In this document: piece by piece, positions 46,801 through 56,254 of the stretch | Numbering within the stretch: the stretch's first letter is position 1 | Layout: each line of letters begins with the position of its first letter | From: Amaranthus tricolor | Lineage: Eukaryota; Streptophyta; Magnoliopsida; Caryophyllales; Amaranthaceae | Reading direction: 5' to 3' | DNA length: 64,000 bases | Assembly (NCBI RefSeq): GCF_026212465.1 | Contig: NC_080059.1 | Span: 14,717,805 to 14,781,804 of the forward strand | Made by a program: the position numbers and the translations under genes | Notes under the pieces: model-generated | Database searches by the model: none | Told to the model about the DNA's origin: nothing | The model's input: only the letters and a program-made list of their open reading frames with translations

Positions 46801-47619
46801 TTGTCCGAGGTGTGAAAGTGTGGAAACTTTATTTCATTTGGTTCACGATTGTCCTTGGATCCATGATGTCTGGGCTGCGGCCCATTTATCATTTCTTGGA
46901 TTGCCTTTATGTTCTTTCAGAGATTTGGACTGGATATGGGGGTCTTTGGCGACTAAGGAGGTCGAGAAATTTGTTATTATTTGTTGGAAAATCTGGAAAG
47001 TTAGGAGTGATGTGATTTTCAATAATGTTTTTGTTCCTCCTCTTCTTTGTGCTGGGAAGGCTTTAGATTGGCTTAGGGAATATCATAAAGCCTTGTCCTA
47101 TGATAATAATTCTTTTAGAGATTCCAGGAAGCAGGCGAGATGGAAGCTCCTCTTATGCATGAGATTAAAGTTAATTTTGATGGTACCTTCTCGATGAATA
47201 GGAATTCAAATGGTATGGTTTTGTTGCTAGAGGCCATGATAGAAATGTCATTTTAGTTGGATCAAAATCTATCTGGAATAGTGCTTTGGCTGAAGAGGTA
47301 GAGGTGAGAGCTTTATTTTGGGCTACGCTAGTTTCGAAGGAGCATGGGTGGAAGTCGGTGATCTTTGAGAGTGATTGCAAGCTTCTTGTTGACGCATTGC
47401 AGGGCAAGCTTAAGCGGTGTTTCCACATTCAGTCTATTGTTGATAATTGTTTGTCGTTGCTTAATTTGTTTGATTTTGTATCTTTTCTCTTTTGGTTGGT
47501 CTATGAGTAGTGTTTGTGATAAGGTTTGGGCTGATATTGCCTCGACTTGGTTAGAGGACACTTTGTATTTTGATTTGATATTATCTAAATCTTAGCCTTC
47601 CTTTTCTTTCAAAAAAAAA
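43888..47619 (+). pseudogene. L1-type LINE, decayed, interrupted by the copia element
   Basis: Segments in order: a gag-like/ORF1 tail (43908-44070); an endonuclease fragment (GIYGW near 44080, DFNEILLETE near 44180); RT (45000-45680: YKLISKVLANRLK, LKLDMSKSYDLIEWDYL, RQGDPLSPYLFLLCAEGL, then FADDS); a zinc-binding RVT tail (about 46680-46880, ETLFHLVHDCPW near 46820); and a C-terminal plant-type RNase H (47170-47500, ALAEEVEVRALFW, IFESDCKLLVDAL). Many stops and frame changes. The 3' end is an A-tract (47611-47619). Most of ORF1 and the endonuclease N-terminus are missing, suggesting an internal deletion. The 5' end lies left of the copia insertion and was not found. Confidence 0.85.
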
Positions 47620-47639
47620 TTCTTATGATATTCATAATT

Positions 47640-47990
47640 AATTATCCCTATTACATAGTCATTTAGATCAATACCTTCCAACATTACTCTTTATGTAAAT
47701 TCTTAACAAACTAATAATCAAACCTTAGCGTTAACTGAATTTGATATTGGTATTAGAGCTGGTTTGATTTGGGTACTCATGGATCTTTATATCCGCGTGT
47801 AAAGGAATGTAAGGTTTTTAATTCAATTGAGGTTGAGTTATGATTATTTATTTGTTAAGAATTTACATAAAAGTAAATGTTTGAAGGGATTGACCTAAAC
47901 AAGTATGTTTTGAGGACAACTGATTATGGATGTCATTAGATATAAGTATGTTATGAGGACAACTGATTATGGATGTCATTAGATATATGT
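47640..47990. repeat. Inverted LTR-like ends around a PBS-like site
   Basis: 47660-47745 and the reverse complement of 47805-47905 align over about 80-90 bases (shared core TTTATGTAAATTCTTAACAA). Between them, at 47747, is TTGGTATTAGAGCTGG, an iMet-type primer site. The right side also holds a 43-bp tandem duplication (47901-47943 and 47944-47986). No coding sequence. Confidence 0.5.
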
Positions 47991-48030
47991 TTCAGAGGTT
48001 GACTGATAATGGAATTAATGATAAATTATA

Positions 48031-49184
48031 AGAAATTATTTAATTTATAGGTCTATTTGTAAAAAACTACCTAAAGTATTGTTTTTGTAAAAAACGATAT
48101 ATTTCATTGCAAATGACTAATATTTAATGGAAAAGGTTAGTTGACCATTAAATTTCAAGGTCGTTCGAACGAAATAAAGAAGATAAATTAAAAAGAAATA
48201 ACACCTGTAAATTTTTGGCTGGTTAAATCAATTTTTAGTTATAAAAAAAAGATAAACAAAAAAAAAAATTCATCTACTCATTTTTTATTTAATTTTTAAT
48301 TTTTTCTATATTTTTTACCCACCAAAACGATATTTTTTCAAGAAAAGAAAATTGCGATTACTCTTATGGGGTAATTCTTTCGAAAATTCGATCGAAACAA
48401 GTATAATGCCTATTTCACGACACGTAAATAGAAAAGGATATTTAACGTCATTTTTACCCATCATAACAATGATTTTTCAAAAATCAGACGTTGCAATTAT
48501 CCTTAAGAGGTAACTCTTTTGAAAATTCAGTCGAAACAAGTACTTCTTTTCCCTATTTTTTAATAAGTAAACCGAAAAAGATATTTAACATCATTTTCGA
48601 ACATTGCGAAGGGTAAAAATAACGTTAAATATCTTTTTCGGTTTACATGTTTGAAAATAGGAGAATAAGTACTCGTTTCAACTGAATTTCTGAAAGAGTT
48701 ACCCCATAAGGATAATTGGGACATCCTTTTTTCGAAAAATTATCATTATGATGGGTAAAAATGACGTAAAATATCTTTTTTTGACTGGATTTTTGAAAGA
48801 GTTTCCCAAAGCGACGTCTATTTTTTGAAAGAATATAGTTATGATGGCTAAATATGACGTCAAATATCTTTTATTTTTTTTTTGTTAATTTATGTGTTTT
48901 AATTTTTAATTATTTAAAAATACGAGGACCAATGAGATGATGCCACATATACAACTTAACCTCTCAAATTGGTGAAACCCTCAAACTTAACAGTCAATTA
49001 ACATTTTTCTTTGAGTTAAAGTCATTTGCAAAAAAATATATCACATTAGGTAGTTTTTTGCAAAATACAAAATAAAAAAATACAGTTTTTTGCAAAAAAA
49101 AAAATACATAAGGTAGTTTTTTGTAAAAAAAAATACACAAGGTAGTTTTTTGCAAATAGACCTATACATTAAGTAGTCTCTTAC

Positions 49185-49186
<2 letters not shown>
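48031..49186. mobile_element. Fold-back/MITE-like element with internal hairpin
   Basis: Left end 48031-48100 (ATAGGTCTATTTGTAAAAAA...) and right end 49085-49186 (reverse complement ATAGGTCTATTTGCAAAAAA...) are inverted repeats. The right side has three or four tandem GGTAGTTTTTTGCAAA units. In the centre, 48480-48600 and 48610-48735 are a second inverted pair (GATATTTAAC...; ATATCTTTTTCGGTTTAC...), so much of the element folds on itself. No reading frame. Related diverged blocks repeat at 48345-48480 and 48740-48880. Confidence 0.55.
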
Positions 49187-49245
<59 letters not shown>

Positions 49246-49246
49246 T
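49187..49246. repeat. (ATT)n microsatellite
   Basis: About 20 perfect ATT units next to the 3' tail of the minus-strand LINE fragment (poly-T at 49248-49268 on the plus strand). Confidence 0.95.
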
Positions 49247-49249
49247 CTT

Positions 49250-49621
49250 TTTTTTTTATTTTTTTTTGAAAATTGAAATTTCATTAAATCAAAACCAAAA
49301 CACCAATGCAAGATGAGGGGCAAGCAAGCCTCTCAATTTGCATCACACCTTGGTTTCAACACTCTACCCTTCATATGCATATAGGAGGAAAGAAAGCCAC
49401 GTACACGGCAAATACAAATCAATCTTAGACATTTCGTCTTGAACGTGTACGTCAAACTACAAAAAAAAAATAGTATGGAAAACTTGATCTCCAGAGGAAG
49501 CCCTATAATCGGAACAGCTAGCAGCCTTTGTCTGACTTCCTGCTTGACCTTCTTAATTACTCGAGAGAACAACACAGCCTCATTCCTCACACTCCAAATG
49601 CAGTAAACAAGACTACAAATT
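49250..49621 (-). pseudogene. 3' end of a minus-strand LINE (part 1)
   Basis: The minus-strand frame (49333-49620) reads CSLVYCIWSVRNEAVLF and VKQEVRQRLL, a typical L1 C-terminal tail after the zinc-binding RVT region. It is followed by an A-rich 3' end (plus-strand poly-T at 49250). The Tat element inserted at GTAGT separates it from part 2 at 62516. Confidence 0.75.
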
Positions 49622-49626
49622 GTAGT

Positions 49627-50339
49627 TGTTTCGGTTTGACGAAACGAGGAAGTGGGATACACTTGAAATACCCGGAGATAAGTAGAAGTGTGATCAAGAG
49701 AAGCGACTTAGGAGAGGAAGCGACCTGAATTCCTGCAACACAACACGTTAGCCTTGTCCGGGGGGTGATCTCCCGGAAAACCCCTCCGACGCTCAAGTCA
49801 GAACGTAAATCGGAAATTAATGACTGACAGATTGTAGAATGAATGCAAGAAGGATGGTCGGGATTGGGATTGCTAGTGCTAATGCTAGTGTTTGGGAAGG
49901 CTAAGGGAGTAATGTAAGCAAGGATACTAGGAAAGCTATTTTAGATGTCCTCTCCCCTCTGATGGTTGTCCCTATTTATAATGTTGAAGGAGGAAGTTAC
50001 TTCAGAGAGGAAAGGTGGAAGATCATGGGAGTAATGGGCAGCAGCTGGTGGTCATGAAGGAAAGTAGAAGATAGTGGGCAGTTATCTACCTTGGAAGAAG
50101 GATTATCAAAGAATGTGGGGGAGTGGAAAGTTGGGTCAAACAGGTGGTTATTATTCTGGAGGGAAATTAAGGCATCTGGAAGTGAGTAGCTCATGGGCCA
50201 TTCAAGGAGGATGGGACATTCAACAAAAAGCCCATTGACCGAAAGTCAAGGTCAACAGAAAAGGTCACAGGGTATTTTGGTAATATGATGATAATTATTA
50301 AATAAATAAATTAATTAATTAAAAAACAGTACCATGACA
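49627..50339 (-). repeat. Tat 3' LTR
   Basis: 713 bp, plus-strand TGTTTCGGTTTGAC...GTACCATGACA. Contains a minus-strand TATA box (CTATTTATAA on plus, 49972-49981). A purine-rich tract (minus-strand GCGTGGGGCTAAA, 50340-50352) precedes it in element orientation. Confidence 0.95.
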
Positions 50340-50352
50340 TTTAGCCCCACGC

Positions 50353-51867
50353 AGGAAGGGTGATGTGAGGGGAGAGCCACAACGACTAGAAACATCCTCC
50401 TTTATGCGGAAAAACAGGTGCCCTGGCGAATCTCCTCAAGGATCTTGAAAATTGAACTTGCAAGCTTCGAATCGACAGTTCATGTGCTGAATTCCGAGTT
50501 GTAATGAAAAAGATATGACCTCTCTTTTTTTTAATCTTGTTAGGTGAGAGCGTATTGAATCTGGGTCAAACAGGCATATGAAGCCGCGGCTTGAAGTATG
50601 CCGCAGAGTAGCCACAGATGTGTTATAATCAGCGAAATAGTGAATGTGGGATCTTGATTCCGCGACATCATGTCTCGGCCCTTGCTTCACTGATATCGCA
50701 GAAATCAGGTTTTCAACAAAACACCCAAGGAGGGTCCGACTTATCGACTGTGCGGATTAAATCAACTGTCTGTTTTGAACTGATGCCGCGTAACGCCAAG
50801 GGTATTTACGAATCGGATCCCTAGCAATGACGCGGCATAGCATTCTTCTCAAGATATTTCTACACCTATTGCTGAACTATGCCGTGAACTAATAGTTTGC
50901 GTCTTCACTCGCAAGTTCAGCACGAGAATCCCTCTTCAACACTTAGAATATTTTGAGAAAGAGAAGGACCACCTGGGGGTCCGACTTATCGACCACACGG
51001 ATATCTTTGATATTTGTGAAAAAATGTTCAGTACTTCGTCAAAGCAGCCCCCTTTATTCTAGCATGATACGGAATGAGCCCCATAACTCGCATCTTCAAT
51101 CCCGCGGACACACATGAGAGGTTCTATACTTAGAATTTTTCACCTGGACTAGGGTCATTTGGGGGTCCGACTTATCGACCACACGGATGAATATGGGAAT
51201 CAGCCACTTTACTTTTCACCCCTCCTCTTTTATGACGGGGAACCAGCTCGCAGACCCGTGTCTTCAATCATACAGAAATATGGGACTTCTCTCATACTTA
51301 GAATTTCTACATCATGACTGAGTGCACCAAGGAGTCCGACTTATTGACCACACAGATTTCCTTCGCCCTTGAGATATTTTCATATTTCCTTCCATCACAT
51401 TTCACCCGCCGTGTCCATAAGTCGGACGGTTGAATGGGTAATATCTATACTTAAAATGATTTTCCTTTCTGGAGGTTCAGTTTAGGGTCCGACTTATCGA
51501 CTCTCCGGACATATTCGAGTGCTAAAGGACTTTGAATAATTATCTGCTCCCCCCTCCCTGGGGGTCTGACTTGTCGACCCACCGGTTGGATGGCTTTGAC
51601 ATTCAAACAAATTTATGACGTTCCTCTCTAATTGGGGGTCCGACTTTTCGACCTTCCGGCTATATTCAAGAGTTAACACTTAGAAAAATTTCGCAACATA
51701 ACCTTTCAACTAGGGTCCGACTAATAGACTTCACGGTCATTACTAAACACTTAAGAAAAATCTGTCTTCCCCTTATTGGGAGTCCGACTTATCGACTTCC
51801 CAGCTTTCCTCCGGAATTCCACCCTTTCGTTCGAGTGCTCAAGTCCCAAGTGAAGCATTTATTGCTG
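50353..51867. repeat. Degenerate array of GGGTCCGACTTATCGA repeats (left of antisense gene)
   Basis: About nine direct copies and one inverted copy (near 51412-51430) of a core like GGGGGTCCGACTTATCGAC...CGG occur at about 50731, 50976, 51161, 51329, 51484, 51558, 51632, 51712 and 51779. Several are preceded by ACTTAGAATTTT. Spacing falls from ~180 to ~75 bases toward the antisense gene. No coding frame. Confidence 0.85.
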
Positions 51868-51877
51868 CTATAAATAG
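51868..51877 (+). promoter_or_regulatory. TATA box of the antisense gene
   Basis: CTATAAATAG, a strong plant TATA element, on the plus strand 338 bases before the ATG at 52215 and directly after the last upstream repeat. The sequence between is pyrimidine-rich and leader-like (repeated CTTCAA and TTTCTGACAAATCTTC). It implies transcription opposite to gag-pol. Confidence 0.75.
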
Positions 51878-52214
51878 GGTAGTTGGAATAGTTCCATTTC
51901 ACCTAATCTTCATTAACTCCCTCAAATCTTCAAATTGCAAGAAAGAGAAAGTAGAGAGAAACGCTCGGACAATCTTCATCCCTCCTTCAAACTTCTGACA
52001 AATCTTTCGAAGAACTTCAAGGTTTCTGACAGATCTTCATCAAGTTTCTGACAAATCTTCAAATTTCTTTAAGGTATTCAAACTTTTCCCAGATTTTTCG
52101 AATTTCTTCAAGTTATTCTTCAAACTGTTCTTGAATGTTAGCCTAAAACTTTGAATTTGTTTATGAATTTAGTCTCTATTCTTTACAAGTTTCGACTACT
52201 ACTTTATTATTAAC

Positions 52215-55214
52215 ATGGATGTCGCGGCTACTCAAGAGACTATAGCTAACTCAGACACCAACCCTACTAACTTGCCGGAAACTCCTTTGATAGTACGTAG
52301 GCGTCTTAATAAAAAGGGGTTACCAATGAATGACTCGGATGAAAGTAGTTCGGTGAGAATTACCCCCCATTATGAACCAATAAAAGCTGGGGATGAGTCG
52401 TCTGTATCCCCTATATACCCTCCGGAGATTATGAAAACTGCTCCTTGGGAAGTGAGCATTGCTTTCTTTCCAAATTACTTGCCGCGAATAAATCCTGACC
52501 TAGAAGGCTTATTGTATGTAGATATGGAAAACCTTGAAGGATCAGCCGAGTCTTCTGGAAGGGAGAGTGCAGCGCCAGTTCCTCCTCCGTTCTACATTCC
52601 AAACGGCGGGCCCCTAAACTACTTCATTGATTTACAGACCAAAAGAGATCTAGACAACCGCCGGGAGGCCATCTCTCAAAAATGGGGTTTGAAGGATAAT
52701 ATAAACATCATTACCCCGGGGAATTATGACACCGTTAGGTTTCCTCCCCCACATTGTATAGCTGTATACTTTCCTTCTTTTGAATTAGGGCTCAGATTTC
52801 CTCTTCACCCGTTTTTTAGGGAGGTGTTAGAGTTTTTGAACATTTCAGTGCCCGAGTTATACCCAAACGCCTGGGGTTGTATGGTGGCCTTTTTGATCCT
52901 ATGCAAAGTTTTGGCCGTGCCACCAACACTCACAGCTTTTAGATATATATTCAGAGCCCGCCTATGTAATTCGCAATCATACGGCTGTGGCTGGATTACT
53001 TTTACACACCGTCGAGGACTGAAGATAGTCCAAGACCTCCCCGATAACCAGAAGGGGTATAGGACGAAATTTGCATTTTTGTATAATTCAGAGGGATGGA
53101 ACATCAAGACCTCTTTTGACATTAAACCCAACCTCGCGGGTTTTAATAATGGGATCCCGCAGTGCTCTTTTAGTGACGCGGTGATCATTGAATACGCAAA
53201 GATGGACGTTCAATTGGGAAGGAAACCAATGAACGTCCAACTTAATTGGATACCTGGTCGCCCTGAGTTGGAGAACGAGAACCTCCTCTCATCATTCGGC
53301 ATCAGCTTGGCTATCGATCGGAGTAAGAATTGCCGGGTTTCTTCCTTTTCTTTCCTATGATATGTTTAACTGTTTCTAACTCGCGATTTTTACAGGGATA
53401 GCCAAGGAGAATCTTCGAGCAAAGAGTCCGGAGCTGATGAAGAAATTCAGCGTTCTAAGACTTGCTCAAGGGGCCATCCAACGACCCGAGGATAAGCCTC
53501 TTCCCCTTCCTCCGAAGGTATAACTTCACAAAATTCTTCGTTATGAAAGATTTATGTTGATTCTTCCTAACTTTTTCTTTTGTAGGACTCGGCGACTGTA
53601 GAGAAGGGTCTGGAGGACGTGCCCTCAGAGCAAGAGGCTCTCCGACTTCTCGAAGAGAGAAAACAAATTCACATCCCCGATGAATCTGAGAGGGTGATTC
53701 CTCCACAGACAAGGGGGGTGAAAAAGAGTGGGAAGAAGAAGAGGAAGCGGGATTCTTCTTCCCGCAAGGAGAGCTCGGCCAAGAGGCCCTCTGTGGGTAC
53801 GATCCCTACGGTCGTACCTCTCCGCATAAGGTCGGTTGATGAGGAGGCGTCTCCCTCTTCGGACTCTCCACGGCCAGCTTCGAACAAGGGGAAGGAGAAG
53901 GTGGGGGAGTCTTCCGCGGCTCCCTCATCGCAGTTTGCTGAGGTTTATCGTCGTCGGGAAGTTTCCCCTTTTCGACACGAGACACCCTTTCCGGAGTTGG
54001 GGCATAAGGGCTTAATTGTTCGTTTTAACAGGGCGACGTCCAACTTAATCAGCAAGGTGGACGTCGACCTACTAGAGTCCATGCTCCCCCGTGACAGGGT
54101 GCGTCAGGCACAAGCTTCGGCGGCAGAGGTAATGACTTTTTTATGCTTAGTAGTGTGATTACTTGGTTTCCGGATTTATTCACTTGCCGTTCCTTTGCAG
54201 GCGTTCATACGGTTGGCTTTTGAGCTTGACGCAAACCGTCAAAGTGCCGCGGACCAGGAAACCATTGCCGCCCTTACCTCCCGCTGTGAGGAGTTGAATG
54301 ACGAATTATCAAAATTACGGGAGGACCTGCCGGGCCTAAAAGAGAAACTGGCCAAGTGTTCTGAGCTGAAAGAGCGCTTGGTCAGAACCGAACAATGGCG
54401 GGAAAGGGCAAGGAAGCAGCTGGACCAGACCATCGAGAACTTAGATGCTGCTTCCACCTGGTCTGCGAGCCTCGGCCATGAAGTCGGCTTGCTGATGGAT
54501 ACCCATGCCAAGCTCGTTCATCAGAACCAGCAACTTATGCAGCAAGTATCGACTGATTCTGCCCACTTCAAGATGATCCTATCCGCGGCTAAGGCGTATA
54601 AATTGTGTTTAGCCAGGGAGGCCCGGATGGCTCGAGATTGGCTTCTTTCGGATGAGCCGGAAGCGTCGAAGTTTCTTGGAGATCTGACGGCGGAGATGGT
54701 GAGAGCCGGAACCCTGATCAGTGACGAAAAGTATCGTTTGGCTGCCGCAGAGTTGGGCATGGATTTTACATCCCTTCAGCAAACTACTGATCAGAAGGGA
54801 AGTGAAGCCTTGTCCAACCTTGCTCCTGTCTTGGACGGGGAGTCGGCGGTACTAGTCGACGCTGCTTGGGATGCGGATGAAAGGAGAGCCTGGTCCGAAA
54901 GGATGGATGCTGAGGCTGAGAGGGAGGCTTTATGTCTCGACTTGGATCAGCTGGCTCTCTCTTCTCCTCCGGCGTCAGATGTCCCGGAAAACTTGACGCT
55001 CTCCAACCTGGAGGTTTTGTGCCTTGATCTATCGAATCTTATTATTGACGAAGGTAGGAACCTCCAGGGCTTGTCCCGAGAGCTGTCCGAGATCGGGGTG
55101 GAGCCGTTTAACGTTGAAGATTATGTAAGCTTCACTCCCAGTCTTGAAGAGGGAAAGATCGAGCCTCCTCTGCCGCCGGATCAAGACGTCGAGGCTTTTT
55201 TGGAAGATGTATAG
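52215..55214 (+). CDS. Antisense Tat gene, putative gypsy-type transposon domain protein, four exons
   Basis: Exons 52215-53322, 53396-53517, 53586-54128 and 54201-55214. All introns are GT-AG and 68-73 bases long. Joined length 2787 bases, 928 aa plus stop, no internal stop. Residues ~177-330 match the plant 'putative gypsy type transposon' family: PPPHCIAVYFPSFELGLRFP, then HPFFREVLEFLNI and YPNAWGCMVAFLILCKVL. A basic stretch GVKKSGKKKRKRD (~452-466) may be a nuclear signal. Residues ~605-700 are a predicted coiled coil (heptad-like LTSRCEELNDELSKLRED). The acidic C-terminus ends FLEDV. It lies between pol and the 3' LTR on the strand opposite gag-pol, where Tat elements often keep an extra ORF of unknown function. 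Short exon-edge introns and the open frame suggest recent selection. Confidence 0.85.
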
Positions 55215-55435
55215 TCTTGCAATTTTGTAATTCTGATTTTTACAAACATTCAACTCTGTATTTTGAATATTTTGATGTATATATCCCTGATTATGGAGTT
55301 TATTCGTGGTATCCATGCTTTGATTCGTTGAGCCGTGGCTTCTCTCTTCTGAGGCCGCGGAATATTACTTAGAGGACGTGATTTTTTGATGTCACGCGCA
55401 GGCGACATCAAGGAAATTTGTACTTAGAAAATTTT
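55215..55435 (+). other. 3' region of the antisense gene
   Basis: Non-coding. T-rich sequence with TTTTGTAATTCTG right after the stop and TTTTGATGTATATAT at 55269 could serve in plant polyadenylation. No further frame. Confidence 0.4.
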
Positions 55436-55439
55436 CAGC

Positions 55440-55935
55440 CTTTAGACCCCAGTAAGGGGGTCCGACTTGTCGATGTCCCGGTTGCGGGTTACCTTAGTGG
55501 GAGACTTGGGATTTTCTTTTGAACTCAGGAACCCCAAACTGGGGGTCCGACTTATCGATGTCCCGGTTGGGAAACATCATTTGGAATATTTTGAACTTTA
55601 GGGACCCCAAACTGGGGGTCCGACTTATCGATGTCCCGGTTGGGAAACATCATTGTGAAAAACTTAGAATATTTTGAACTCTAGGGACCCCAATCTGGGG
55701 GTCCGACTTATCGATGTCCCGGTTGGGAAACATCATTGTGAAAAACTTAGAATATTTTGAACTCTAGGGACCCCGATCTGGGGGTCCGACTTATCGATGC
55801 TACGAACGGATGTCAGATACTTCAAGTGATTTTTGGTCTTGGAACTCTATCCTAAGGGTCCGACTTATAGGTATCACAAGTTTGTTAGTGACAAAATAAT
55901 TTGATAATGGGACCCCTCTCAAGGGTCCGACTTAT
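55440..55935. repeat. Tandem array of GGGTCCGACTTATCGA repeats (right of antisense gene)
   Basis: Seven copies at about 55455, 55543, 55615, 55697, 55780, 55855 and 55923, with a 72-88 base period. Three middle units (55545-55790) are almost identical and include TCGATGTCCCGGTTGGG, GAAACATCATT and AATATTTTGAACT. The outer copies decay. The core is the same as in the array at 50353-51867. Confidence 0.92.
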
Positions 55936-56070
55936 GGATATTACTGATTTAATAAGATTTGCAAAAGAATTTTACCAAATATTTGTGAACATAAGAGCCG
56001 GATAATCTGAAAATAAAACCTGTTTATTAATGATTGTTAAGGATACAAGCGATGATTGAAGTAATTTTGA

Positions 56071-56212
56071 ATTACAACGCAATTATGTTGCGGAATGACT
56101 GTAGTCGCGGATTGGTACTGATGAATCTGTCACTGATGAGGATTACAACGCAATTATGTTGCGGAATGACTGTAGTCGCGGATTGGTACTGATGAATCTG
56201 TCACTGATGAGG
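56071..56212. repeat. 71-bp perfect tandem duplication
   Basis: 56071-56141 and 56142-56212 are identical (ATTACAACGCAATTATG...CACTGATGAGG). It lies between the repeat array and the integrase stop in the Tat element. Confidence 0.95.
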
Positions 56213-56254
56213 CTGTTTATGCTGATGCTTGTCGATTGCCCCTTGCAAATTTTA

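Noticed and set aside
47747..47762. tRNA gene suggested by TGGTATTAGAGC
   Set aside because: No cloverleaf around it; this is a retroelement primer-binding site motif.
52805..53188. 127-aa minus frame inside the antisense gene
   Set aside because: Shadow of exon 1 on the opposite strand.
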